This document shows, piece by piece, positions 1-7,985 of a stretch of DNA of 33,435 nt. The stretch spans positions 1 through 33,435 of the forward strand of contig CAKXXW010000019.1 of the NCBI GenBank assembly GCA_934378145.1, given 5' to 3'. The position numbers and the translations under genes were made by a program. Origin of the DNA: an uncultured Eubacteriales bacterium (lineage in GTDB: Bacteria > Bacillota > Clostridia > Oscillospirales > CAG-272). The stretch's first letter is position 1, and each line of letters begins with the position of its first letter. The notes under the pieces were generated by a model. The model was not told the origin of the DNA and did not search any database. It saw only the letters and a list, made by a program, of their open reading frames with translations.

Positions 1-163
1 CCGAGGATGAAAAGGGGATGCATGTATACCCTTGAGTCCTCGGCAAAAATCCACCAAAGTTTTGCCGTAGGCAAAATGCCCCGAGACAAGACACTACTTC
101 TATAACCCTCAAGCAAGTTCTTTGGGGGGCCGTGGGGGACTTTCTCGAAAGAAAGTCCCCCAC
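1..163 (-). repeat. Composite hairpin element, copy A (long form, cut by window edge)
   Basis: This is a reverse-orientation copy of the long intergenic element found also at 10788, 21370 and 27411. From its gene-proximal end it has hairpin H1 at 132-163 (12 bp core stem with a UUCG loop when read on the minus strand), a conserved AAAGAACTTG spacer, the closing-stem sequence CGAGACAAG near 82-90, hairpin H2 at 60-76 (TTTTGCC, GTA loop, GGCAAAA) and part of the long stem (CCGAGGA at 1 pairs with TCCTCGG near 37). The rest lies outside the window. No coding sequence is seen in 1-307. Confidence 0.8.
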
Positions 164-237
164 ATCCTCCGCATCTCCCGTTTCCCCGCGCCCACCGCCG
201 GCGAGGGTTATTTTTATGTTAATAAAATAATATTATA

Positions 238-266
238 TTGAAATTGTCGGGAAGGTGTGGTATAAT
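238..266 (+). promoter_or_regulatory. Sigma-A-type promoter for the exonuclease gene string
   Basis: TTGAAA at 238-243 and TATAAT at 261-266 are separated by 17 bp. The predicted start of transcription near 273 leaves a leader of about 45 nt before the first gene. Confidence 0.75.
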
Positions 267-319
267 AAACTTTGAATGTGACTTTCGTCAATTATAATGA
301 TAGATAAATGGAGGAAATC

Positions 320-1393
320 TTGAGTACCTCAGTCAAAACAAGATCGGGAGCCTCGATCCCCTGCGTAAGCAAAAGCGAGGCGGAAGCGAAGGGTTACATA
401 TCCCGCGCACTTCTGAATCAGCTGCACCTCCTTCCCGGAGGCGAGCCGACCGCCTACACCTACATCGACGATGAGACGGTTATCTTCTATTTCGACCCCG
501 AAAAGGTGTCGGAGGCACCGCCCGAGCTTTGGTACGGTGCGAAAAACGAGCAGATGACCCTTCCGAGCGGCAGCGTCATCGAGAGAATGAGCGTAAAGCG
601 CGCCGCAGGGTACGGCTACTATACGCGCGAGCGCCTCACCGCGATGAACTGCAAGGTCATCGAGGAGCCGGTGGCGTATACCCTCAAAGCCGACAAGACG
701 CCCCTCTTCTTTTATGACAAGAGAACGGCGTCGCGCCTGCCGCTTACCTGCGTCAGATGCGGAAAGAACATAAGGTTCAAGAAAAAGCTCTGCCGCGAAT
801 GTTACGAAAAAGACCTTGCCGAGCGCCGCGCCGAGGGAGACGCCTACCGCGCGCAATATTTCGGGATGGAGAGGTCAAGGGTCCTTTTCTTCGACCTTGA
901 GCTGACCGGCTTTTACGACCGCGACGAGATAATCTCGATAAGCATAGTCGACGGTAACGACAAGCTGATAATGAATACCCTTGTAAAGCCCGACCACACG
1001 AAAAAATGGAAGAGGACCGAGAAGATCCACGGCATCACACCCGAAATGACCGAGAACTGCCCGACGCTTGCCGAACTGACGCCTCGGATAAAGGAGATCT
1101 TCGCAGGCGCCGATAACCTTATCGCCTACGGCGTATCGACCGATTACAGCCATATCAAATTCATCTATCCCGAGGAGGAGCGCGAGGCACTGCACGCGAA
1201 GGTGCGCTGCTGCGCGAACGAATTCGTCCGCTACGCGCACGAATGCCATCCCGAGATAGAACACGCCTCGCTCATCGACGCGATGAGCCACTTCGGGATA
1301 GAGTGGAGGGGAGTCCCTCACAGCTCGGTCGCCGATACCTTTGCATGCCGCGATGTGTGGGAGAGGCTTTTCCCGCACTACTATAAAGATTGA
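320..1393 (+). CDS. Zinc-ribbon protein with C-terminal DEDDh 3'-5' exonuclease domain
   Basis: Probable 357-residue nuclease. An ATG at 308 is in frame but overlaps the GGAGG at 310-314; the TTG at 320 has that GGAGG at a 5-nt spacing and is the better start. From that start, residues 1-140 match nothing I recognise. Cysteines at about 144, 147, 158 and 161 (CVRC...CREC) form a treble-clef or zinc-ribbon knuckle. From about 187 an RNase T/DnaQ-like exonuclease fold follows: FDLELTG gives the D-x-E metal ligands (192, 194), KIHGIT follows, STDY gives a third acidic residue near 275, and HSSVAD (His334, Asp339) is the ExoIII motif of the DEDDh class. A role in DNA or RNA 3'-end trimming is inferred from the family. 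It is first in a string of closely spaced genes leading to thiI and aspS. Confidence 0.8.
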   Translation: MSTSVKTRSGASIPCVSKSEAEAKGYISRALLNQLHLLPGGEPTAYTYIDDETVIFYFDPEKVSEAPPELWYGAKNEQMTLPSGSVIERMSVKRAAGYGYYTRERLTAMNCKVIEEPVAYTLKADKTPLFFYDKRTASRLPLTCVRCGKNIRFKKKLCRECYEKDLAERRAEGDAYRAQYFGMERSRVLFFDLELTGFYDRDEIISISIVDGNDKLIMNTLVKPDHTKKWKRTEKIHGITPEMTENCPTLAELTPRIKEIFAGADNLIAYGVSTDYSHIKFIYPEEEREALHAKVRCCANEFVRYAHECHPEIEHASLIDAMSHFGIEWRGVPHSSVADTFACRDVWERLFPHYYKD

Positions 1394-1408
1394 AAGAAGG
1401 AGCCTGTC

Positions 1409-1717
1409 ATGTCACTTTTCGGAATAGGAGATTCGCATAAGCCCGCCGAGGACCTTGAGCTTCTCGTAACGGTATATGACCTGCCTTCACGCGCCGTCGT
1501 CGCAAGCATCCTTGAGGATGCCGGCATCCCCTTTATGATAAACGAAAGGGGCGGCTCGGTCTCGGTCGTCACCGGAAATTCGATGCTCGGCACCGACTTT
1601 TTCGTGAAGAACACCGACCTTGAGCTTGCGACAAAGATAGTCGAAAGCCTTAACGAAGACGAGCTTCCCGAAGAGGTCGACGGAAAAGAGGCTGGCGGGG
1701 AAGAGGACAACGAGTGA
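1409..1717 (+). CDS. DUF2007 family putative signal-transducing protein
   Basis: This 102-residue protein has the compact alpha/beta domain of the DUF2007 family: a beta strand followed by DLPSRAVVASILEDAGIPF, where a helix spans two parents of the usual LYAxxxLxxAGI pattern, then a second strand around GTDFFVKNTD and a helix ATKIVESL. Family members are small soluble proteins of unknown biochemical function, often annotated as signal-transducing. The C-terminal 20 residues are acidic (EDELPEE...EEDNE). An AAGGAG lies 8 nt before the ATG. The last codons overlap thiI by 4 nt (GTGA), so the two genes are very probably translationally coupled. Confidence 0.75.
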   Translation: MSLFGIGDSHKPAEDLELLVTVYDLPSRAVVASILEDAGIPFMINERGGSVSVVTGNSMLGTDFFVKNTDLELATKIVESLNEDELPEEVDGKEAGGEEDNE

Positions 1718-2901
1718 AAGAGATAATTCTTTGCAAATACGGCGAGATAGTGCTTAAGGGCGCGAACCGCGCGAGCTTTGAGCAGCTTCTCGTGAAGGAT
1801 CTGCGTTACAGGGCGGCGCAGTGCGGTAAGTTTACCGTAAGGCGCTCGCAGAGCCTTATCTATATAATTCCGGAGGACGACAGCGCCGACATCGACGCCA
1901 TGTTCGATGCCGCCTCGCATACCTTCGGAATAATCGCGCTCAGCCGCGCGGCTGCCTGCGAAAAATCGGTGGAGTCGCTCTGCGAAACGGCGAAGAGCTA
2001 CCTGCCGCGATTCCTTGAAGGGGTGAAGACCTTCAAGGTCGAATCGAAGCGCGCCGACAAGACATTCCCGCTGAAGTCCCCCGAAATATCGGCGGAGGTC
2101 GGGGGTGCGATACTTTCCGCCTGCCCGCGCCTTCGCGTCGATGTGAGGAATCCCGATGTCGTCGTGATGGCGGAGGTCAGAGAGGACAGCGCCTATATCC
2201 ACGCGGGGCAGGTCAAGGGCGCCGGAGGCATTCCGGTCGGCTCGAGCGGAAGCGCCATGCTCCTGCTCTCGGGCGGCATAGACTCACCCGTCGCCGGCTA
2301 TATGATGGCAAAGCGCGGAGTGAGGCTCGATGCGGTCTACTTTGAATCCTTCCCCTATACGGGCGAGCTGGCACACGAGAAGGTCGAGAACCTCGCGCGG
2401 CTCGTCGCACGCTATGCGGGAACGATAAACCTTCACACCGTCTCGCTCACACATATCCAGGAAGAGATCAAGCGCGCGTGCGAGGAGGATTACTTCACCC
2501 TTCTTCTCCGCCGCTTTATGATGACGATAGCCGACCGGCTCGCAAAGCAGTATGACTGCCGCGCGCTGATAACCGGCGAAAGCCTCGGACAGGTAGCCTC
2601 GCAGACGATGCAGGCGATAGGCGTCACCGATGCCGCCGCGACGATGCCGGTCTTCCGCCCATGCATAGGACTTGACAAGGCGGAGATCATCGAAACGGCA
2701 AGGAAGATCGGCACATTCGACACCTCGATACTTCCTTACGAGGACTGCTGCACGGTATTTACACCGCCGCACCCGAAGACGAAACCCGAACTCGCGAAGG
2801 TCGAAGCAGAGGAAGCGAAGCTCGACTTTGAGGGACTTGTAGAGGAAGCCCTTGCGACCGATAACCACAGACGAATCAGATGGCAGGAACAAACTCTTTG
2901 A
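1714..2901 (+). CDS. thiI: tRNA 4-thiouridine synthase ThiI
   Basis: This 395-residue protein adenylates U8 of tRNA and transfers sulfur to make 4-thiouridine; in some bacteria it also feeds sulfur to thiamine synthesis. A ferredoxin-like and THUMP region covers about residues 1-170. The PP-loop ATPase starts at SGGIDSP (about 186-192), and ITGESLGQVASQT (about 286-298) is a family signature. Cys345-Cys346 in LPYEDCCTVF matches the position of a conserved cysteine in the catalytic domain. There is no C-terminal rhodanese domain, as in Bacillus-type ThiI, so sulfur must come directly from a cysteine desulfurase; iscS at 19858 in this window is a candidate donor. GTG start inside the DUF2007 stop region. 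Confidence 0.95.
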   Translation: MKEIILCKYGEIVLKGANRASFEQLLVKDLRYRAAQCGKFTVRRSQSLIYIIPEDDSADIDAMFDAASHTFGIIALSRAAACEKSVESLCETAKSYLPRFLEGVKTFKVESKRADKTFPLKSPEISAEVGGAILSACPRLRVDVRNPDVVVMAEVREDSAYIHAGQVKGAGGIPVGSSGSAMLLLSGGIDSPVAGYMMAKRGVRLDAVYFESFPYTGELAHEKVENLARLVARYAGTINLHTVSLTHIQEEIKRACEEDYFTLLLRRFMMTIADRLAKQYDCRALITGESLGQVASQTMQAIGVTDAAATMPVFRPCIGLDKAEIIETARKIGTFDTSILPYEDCCTVFTPPHPKTKPELAKVEAEEAKLDFEGLVEEALATDNHRRIRWQEQTL

Positions 2902-2920
2902 AGATTGGAGATTGAAAGAT

Positions 2921-3481
2921 ATGAAAAAGTCTTACAGAATGAATATAGCCGGCTGTGAGCGCGAGCTTCCGCTCTGCCCGCTGAACCCCGAGCTTTACAT
3001 AGGAGCCTTCATTATCGTCGGCGATCCCGAGCTGACCGAAAATTCGGCAAGGGATCTGCTTGCCCGTGTCCCCGATTACGATTACATACTCACCGCCGAG
3101 ACGAAGGGCATCCCGCTCGCGCACGAGATGGCAAGGCAGAGGGGAGACAAAAAATACTTCGTCGCGAGAAAAAGCCCGAAGCTCTATATGCCGAAGACCC
3201 TTGAGGTAACGGTACATTCGATCACGACCGCAAATGAGCAGAAGCTCTACCTTGACAGCGAGGATGCCGATATTATGAGAGGCAAGCGCGTCCTGATCGT
3301 CGACGATGTTATTTCGACCGGAGAATCGCTCAAGGCTCTCGAGACTCTCGTCACCGCGGCGGGCGGAAATATCTGCGGCAGAGCCGCGATCCTTGCCGAG
3401 GGCGACGCGAGCAGCCGTGACGATATCGTATTCCTTGAAAAACTGCCGCTCTTTGACAAAGACGGCGAGCCTATCAACTGA
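2921..3481 (+). CDS. Phosphoribosyltransferase family protein (adenine PRTase-like)
   Basis: This 186-residue type I phosphoribosyltransferase has the PRPP-binding loop VLIVDDVISTGES at about residues 128-140 and an upstream ETKGIPLAHEMAR segment similar to adenine phosphoribosyltransferase and the PurR/XprT group. It would transfer a purine (or related base) to PRPP, or bind PRPP as an effector. An earlier in-frame ATG at 2852 lies inside thiI; the ATG at 2921 has GGAG at 2907 and starts MKKSYRMNI, so it is preferred. It sits 19 nt after thiI and 18 nt before aspS. The exact substrate cannot be read from sequence. The name apt is possible but the N-terminus differs from standard Apt. Confidence 0.75.
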   Translation: MKKSYRMNIAGCERELPLCPLNPELYIGAFIIVGDPELTENSARDLLARVPDYDYILTAETKGIPLAHEMARQRGDKKYFVARKSPKLYMPKTLEVTVHSITTANEQKLYLDSEDADIMRGKRVLIVDDVISTGESLKALETLVTAAGGNICGRAAILAEGDASSRDDIVFLEKLPLFDKDGEPIN

Positions 3482-3499
3482 GAAAAGGAGAAAAGACAA

Positions 3500-5299
3500 A
3501 TGGCTGAATTCCTTAGCAACGAAGACAAGAGAAGCTACTACTGCGCCGAGGTGCCCGAGAGCGCCGTCGGCAAAGAAGTATGCGTTATGGGCTGGGTGCA
3601 GAGACAGCGCGACCTCGGCTCGCTTATATTCATCGACCTGCGTGACCGCACGGGAATCGTGCAGCTCGCCTTCGATGACAAGACAGACAGAGAGGTGTTC
3701 GACAAGGCGTTCGCCTGCCGCGCGGAGTTCGTCGTCTGCGCTCACGGTGAGGTCAGATACCGCGGCGAGGGTGCGGTGAACCCGAACCTTCCGACCGGTA
3801 AGATAGAAGTGTATGTGAAGAGCCTCAAGGTGCTGTCTGCGGCGCAGACGCCTCCCTTCGAGGTCAGCGACACAAAGAAGGTCAAGGACGAAACGGCGCT
3901 GAAATACCGCTATATCGACCTTCGCCGCGCCGAGCTTCAGAAAAATATCCGTATGCGCCACGAGATAGCAAGGGTCGCACGCGAGTATTACTATGAGAAC
4001 GGCTTTATGGAGATAGAGACGCCGATGATGATAAAGCCGACCCCCGAGGGCGCACGCGACTATGTCGTACCCTCAAGGCTCCATCACGGCTGTATGTACG
4101 CCCTGCCGCAGTCGCCGCAGATATACAAGCAGCTCCTCATGGTCGCCGGATTTGACAGGTATGTGCAGATAGCCCGCTGCTTCCGCGACGAGGACCTTCG
4201 CGCCGACCGTCAGCCCGAATTCACGCAGATCGACCTTGAGATGTCCTTTGCGACGCAGGAAGACATAATGGCGATGAACGAGGGCTTCATAAAGAGAGTA
4301 TTCAAGGAGGTCCTCGGCATCGAGGTCGAGACTCCGATGCGCCGTATGACCTACGCCGAGGCGCAGGAAAAGTACGGCTCGGACAAACCCGACACCCGCT
4401 ACGGAATGGAGATCGTGGATCTCTCCGACGCCGTGAAGGATTCGGGATTCGCGGTATTTTCCTCGGCACTTGCCGCCGGCGGAAGCGTCCGTGCCATAGT
4501 TGCGAAGAACGCCGCGCATATCCTCACGAGAAAAGAGATAGATAAGCTCACCGAACACGCGAAGGGCATCGGAGCGAAGGGGCTTGCATATGTCCGCTGG
4601 GTCGATGCCGAGCCTGCCTGCTCCTTTGCAAAGTTTATGAAGCCCGGGGAGCTTCAGGCGATATATGAGCTTGCCGGACTCGAGACGGGAGATGTCATGC
4701 TCATCTGCGCCGATAAGGATAAGGTCGTCCTTCCGACTCTCGGCGCGCTCCGCACGATAGTCGCGAGGAAGCTCGACATCATCCCGAAGGACAAGTTCAA
4801 CTTCCTCTGGATCACCGAATTCCCCTTCTTTGAGTGGAACGAGGAGACAAACCACTGGGATGCCATGCACCATCCCTTCACGATGCCGCTCGAGGAGTGC
4901 CTGCCTTACCTTGAATCCGACCCCGGAAAGGTGAGGGCGAAGTGCTACGATATGGTGCTTAACGGCACCGAGCTGCTCTCGGGTTCGATAAGGATCACCG
5001 ATTGGCAGCTTCAGGAGAAGATGTTCGCGGCTCTCGGACTCACGCCCGAGGAGATCGACGCGAAGTTCGGCTTCCTCGTCGAGGCGTACAAGTACGGCGC
5101 GCCCCCGCACGGAGGCTCGGGAATGGGACTTGACAGACTCGCGATGGTCATGTCGGGCGCCGATTCGCTCCGCGACGTGATAGCCTTCCCGAAGGTGCAG
5201 AACGCCTCCGAGCTTATGTCAAAATGTCCCGCGCCCGCGGACGAGCAGACCCTTCGCGAGCTCGGCATCGCCGTGACAGACAGGGAAGAAAAACAGTAA
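3500..5299 (+). CDS. aspS: Aspartyl-tRNA synthetase
   Basis: Class II synthetase of 599 residues, the usual length for the bacterial AspRS. An N-terminal OB-fold anticodon-binding domain (about 18-125, GWVQRQRDLGSLIFIDLRDR) is followed by the catalytic core with motif 2 (IARCFRDEDLRADRQPEF) and motif 3 (GGSGMGLDRLAMVMSG near the C-terminus). The roughly 120-residue bacterial GAD insertion lies between them. Cytosolic; charges tRNA-Asp. A GGAG at about 12 nt before the ATG drives translation. Whether it is discriminating (Asp only) or also charges Asn cannot be decided here, since no gatCAB is present in the window. The gene lies in the same string as thiI, another tRNA gene. Confidence 0.97.
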   Translation: MAEFLSNEDKRSYYCAEVPESAVGKEVCVMGWVQRQRDLGSLIFIDLRDRTGIVQLAFDDKTDREVFDKAFACRAEFVVCAHGEVRYRGEGAVNPNLPTGKIEVYVKSLKVLSAAQTPPFEVSDTKKVKDETALKYRYIDLRRAELQKNIRMRHEIARVAREYYYENGFMEIETPMMIKPTPEGARDYVVPSRLHHGCMYALPQSPQIYKQLLMVAGFDRYVQIARCFRDEDLRADRQPEFTQIDLEMSFATQEDIMAMNEGFIKRVFKEVLGIEVETPMRRMTYAEAQEKYGSDKPDTRYGMEIVDLSDAVKDSGFAVFSSALAAGGSVRAIVAKNAAHILTRKEIDKLTEHAKGIGAKGLAYVRWVDAEPACSFAKFMKPGELQAIYELAGLETGDVMLICADKDKVVLPTLGALRTIVARKLDIIPKDKFNFLWITEFPFFEWNEETNHWDAMHHPFTMPLEECLPYLESDPGKVRAKCYDMVLNGTELLSGSIRITDWQLQEKMFAALGLTPEEIDAKFGFLVEAYKYGAPPHGGSGMGLDRLAMVMSGADSLRDVIAFPKVQNASELMSKCPAPADEQTLRELGIAVTDREEKQ

Positions 5300-5322
5300 C
5301 TTTTTTACGGAGGAAAAATATT

Positions 5323-6894
5323 ATGAAAAAGCTTCTTTGCGTCCTGCTTGCCGCGATCATGCTCCTCTCGTTTGCCGCCTGCACGGTGAGCGGGGACGGT
5401 GACGGCACGACGACGGCTGCAACCACCACGGGAGAACCCGAGGTAAAGGACCCCGGAATCGTCATAGCGACGAAAAACAAGGAGATATTCTTCAAATTCG
5501 TCCGCCCCGAAAAATGCGGTCAGATACTTCGCGATGCGGGGACCCTGCTTGTTCAGACAATCGCCGACTTCTCCGGCGGAAAAGCCGATTATTCGGACGA
5601 CTGGTATCTTGAGGAGACCGAGATAAAGCCCAACGAGATCCTTATCGGCGCCACCAACCGTAAGGAATCGAAGGCGCATACCGAGAAGCTCGGAGCCAAC
5701 GACTGGTATATCCGCGTCGTCGACGGCAAGATAGTCATAAACGGCGGGAGCGAATCGGCGGTCGCCGTGGCGGTGAAATACTTCATCGCGACCTATATTG
5801 AGGGTAAGGACGAGATAAATATCCCGTCGAAGCTCGATAAGCTCTACATTTCTGAGGCGAAGACAGTAGACCTTCTCTCGGTCATCGACAAGGTGAAGGT
5901 CATCGGACGCTCGATGAAGACAGAGAGCGGGATCACCTGCGACTGGACGGCTTCGGGCATCGAATTCACCGCCGAGTGCGAGGGCGAGGTCAGCGTCGGC
6001 GTGACGGTCACGAAGGCGGCGTCCTCTTACAGCGGCGACTGCTATTTCACGGTCTTTGTCGACGGCGAGAGAAGCCCGCAGAGGCTTGAAGCAAAGGTCG
6101 GCGACAACGAGCTTACGCTGGCATCGGGACTGCCGAAGGGCGTGCATACCTTCCGCCTGCTCAAGCAGTCGCACATAGCGCACGCGAACAGCGAGATAAA
6201 GAGCATCTCGCTCAACGGAACGGTCGGCGCGCGCCCCGAAGATAAGGCGCTTTACTTTGAGTTTATAGGCGACAGCATCACCTGTGGCTACGGTCTTGCC
6301 GGAGAGTATGTCGCGAACAAGGAGACCGAGGCTGCGGGTAACGCCTATTACTGCGACGGTACGAAGACATATGCCTTCCTCGCATCCGAAGCCCTCGGAG
6401 CCGACTATTCGATGGTCAGCGTTTCGGGCTGGCTGCTCTCGTGGTCGTCGGGCTTCGGAAACTCTATCCCGCGGACATACTATCCTTATTACAACCAGAT
6501 CCGCAACAAGACGCAGTACGATTTCAGGGCAAGGATCCCGAACGCCGTCGTGATAAACCTCGGAACGAACGACTACTCGAAGAGCACCGCAGATAAAAAT
6601 CCCGTGAAGGCGGAGGACTTCAAGAAAGACCTTATGACCTTCGTAGGCGAGATAAGGGAATACTACGGTAAAGCCGATCTGCCCGTCATCTTCATCACGA
6701 ACGCGATGAACAACGGATTTCAGTCTCAGGTGAACGAAGGCGTTGCCGGGCTTGGCGGCGAGAGCGCCGGAGTCTATGTGCTGAAAACTACGCTTAACCG
6801 CGAAGGTATGGGCAACCACCCGAACTGCGCGGCGCAGGAGGCTACGGGCAAGGAGCTTGTCGCGCTCCTGAAGGCAAAAGGGATCGTAAAATAA
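5323..6894 (+). CDS. SGNH/GDSL esterase lipoprotein, carbohydrate esterase family 2-like
   Basis: This 523-residue secreted lipoprotein starts MKKLLCVLLAAIM and has a lipobox LLSFAAC with Cys about 20 as the lipidated residue, followed by a Thr/Gly-rich linker. Residues about 45-185 form a domain resembling the N-terminal domains of some glycoside hydrolases (EILIGATNRKES). A beta-sandwich like that of CE2 enzymes follows (about 190-305), then an SGNH domain with GDSITCGYG (Ser about 318), GTND (Asn about 416) and NHPN (His about 499). CE2 members remove acetyl groups from plant polysaccharides. The start at 5323 has AGGAGG-like GGAGG 10 nt upstream; an in-frame upstream ATG within aspS is discarded. 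An extracellular esterase directly after aspS is an unusual partner. Confidence 0.85.
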   Translation: MKKLLCVLLAAIMLLSFAACTVSGDGDGTTTAATTTGEPEVKDPGIVIATKNKEIFFKFVRPEKCGQILRDAGTLLVQTIADFSGGKADYSDDWYLEETEIKPNEILIGATNRKESKAHTEKLGANDWYIRVVDGKIVINGGSESAVAVAVKYFIATYIEGKDEINIPSKLDKLYISEAKTVDLLSVIDKVKVIGRSMKTESGITCDWTASGIEFTAECEGEVSVGVTVTKAASSYSGDCYFTVFVDGERSPQRLEAKVGDNELTLASGLPKGVHTFRLLKQSHIAHANSEIKSISLNGTVGARPEDKALYFEFIGDSITCGYGLAGEYVANKETEAAGNAYYCDGTKTYAFLASEALGADYSMVSVSGWLLSWSSGFGNSIPRTYYPYYNQIRNKTQYDFRARIPNAVVINLGTNDYSKSTADKNPVKAEDFKKDLMTFVGEIREYYGKADLPVIFITNAMNNGFQSQVNEGVAGLGGESAGVYVLKTTLNREGMGNHPNCAAQEATGKELVALLKAKGIVK

Positions 6895-6907
6895 GAAAGG
6901 AAACGCT

Positions 6908-7597
6908 ATGAACAACAGCTTCAGAACAGCAGACGCCGGTGCGGCTCTGCGCAAGAATAAATTTCCGGGCTTCGGAACGCTCGTCGGGCTTTCAAAGAAC
7001 GGAAAGTACGCCGTCGTCGCCTGCTTTTACACCGGAAAGAGCGACGAAGACAGAAATGTGAAGTTCAACGATTTCGGAGACGAAGTCATGCTCATGCCGC
7101 GCATCGCCGGACAGCCGATGGGGGAGAGAGCGCTCGTAAGCTCGCCCGTGAAGAAGTCGGGGCAGAAGGTCTTTGTCAATGACGGAAGCCTTACCGACCT
7201 GCTCTGCGAGGCATCCGAGAGCGGCAAATGCTGCGTCGGTGCGCTCTGCGGGCTTGAGGCATCGAAGAAGACCCGCGTCGGCGGAATAGTCTGCCTCGGG
7301 GAAAAGTTTTCCTATAAGCTCTTCTGCGTAAAGCCGGCGGACGAGGCGGCGAGCGCCAATAACGCTATGATATTCTCCTTCTCGCCCGTCGCGGGCGTCG
7401 GACACCTTGTGACCGAATTCGGGAAGGATAAGAAGCCTTTTTCGGGCGAGCCTGCCCGTGTTACGGTGCTGAACAACTCGGAATCATTCACCGAGAAGCT
7501 CTGGAAGAGTCTCGGGGACGACCGCGCGGCACTTGTCGTAAGATATATCTCGCTCTCTTCGGGAAGGGTCACTACCCGTATGAGAGGGCTTGACTGA
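6908..7597 (+). CDS. purO: IMP cyclohydrolase, PurO-like
   Basis: This 229-residue protein resembles the IMP_cyclohyd (PurO) family, first described in archaea, which closes FAICAR to IMP in the last step of purine synthesis. The features seen are an N-terminal FPGFGTLVGLSKNGKYAVVA segment matching the PGRG-xxxG-xxxDGK pattern, FYTGKSDEDRN in place of the usual YFIMGRSENSRN, a central DGSLTDLL like the GDQTD region, and a Gly/Arg end (GRVTTRMRGLD). The motifs are diverged, so the activity is inferred. It lies 13 nt after the esterase with GAAAGGA before the ATG. The phosphoribosyltransferase at 2921 and this gene together suggest a purine theme, but no other pur gene is nearby. Confidence 0.6.
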   Translation: MNNSFRTADAGAALRKNKFPGFGTLVGLSKNGKYAVVACFYTGKSDEDRNVKFNDFGDEVMLMPRIAGQPMGERALVSSPVKKSGQKVFVNDGSLTDLLCEASESGKCCVGALCGLEASKKTRVGGIVCLGEKFSYKLFCVKPADEAASANNAMIFSFSPVAGVGHLVTEFGKDKKPFSGEPARVTVLNNSESFTEKLWKSLGDDRAALVVRYISLSSGRVTTRMRGLD

Positions 7598-7610
7598 AAG
7601 GAGCAACACG

Positions 7611-7913
7611 ATGATAAGACACATCTGTATGTTTGAATTTCTCGACGAGGCGGGCGGAAGGACGCGCACCGAAAATGTTGAGATCACGAAGAATATGCTC
7701 GAGGCTCTGCCGTCGAAGATCGATTGGATAAGAAGCTCGACGGTCAGGGTCAACGAAAATGCAAACGGAGTCAACTGGGATCTCGTACTCATCTCGGACT
7801 TCGATTCCTTTGAAGACCTTGAGCGCTACCGCGTCCACCCCGACCATGTTGCGGTCGGCACCTTTATGAAGCCGGTCAGACGCGCGCGCGCCTGCGTGGA
7901 TTATATATTATAA
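7611..7913 (+). CDS. Dabb (stress-responsive A/B barrel) domain protein
   Basis: A 100-residue protein that is a single Dabb domain: MIRHICMFEF as the first strand, the helix KNMLEALPSKI, NWDLVLISDFDSFEDLERYRVHPDH as the diagnostic strand-helix segment, and ARACVDYIL as the last strand. Such proteins form dimeric alpha/beta barrels; bacterial members have mostly unknown roles. AAAGGAG lies 9 nt before the ATG at 7611. It follows the PurO-like gene by 13 nt and ends the long gene string. Confidence 0.85.
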   Translation: MIRHICMFEFLDEAGGRTRTENVEITKNMLEALPSKIDWIRSSTVRVNENANGVNWDLVLISDFDSFEDLERYRVHPDHVAVGTFMKPVRRARACVDYIL

Positions 7914-7920
7914 TAATGAA

Positions 7921-7957
7921 GCGGGGAAGCCTTCGTCAATGTCGGAGGCGTCCCCGC
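7921..7957 (+). other. Two-part hairpin between the Dabb and aldolase genes
   Basis: GCGGGGA at 7921-7927 pairs with TCCCCGC at 7951-7957, and inside it GCCTTC pairs with GGAGGC with one G-T pair. There is no T-run, so it looks like an intercistronic processing or stability hairpin rather than a terminator. Confidence 0.5.
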
Positions 7958-7985
7958 TCGCACCTTCGGGAAAGGGGAAAGATTT

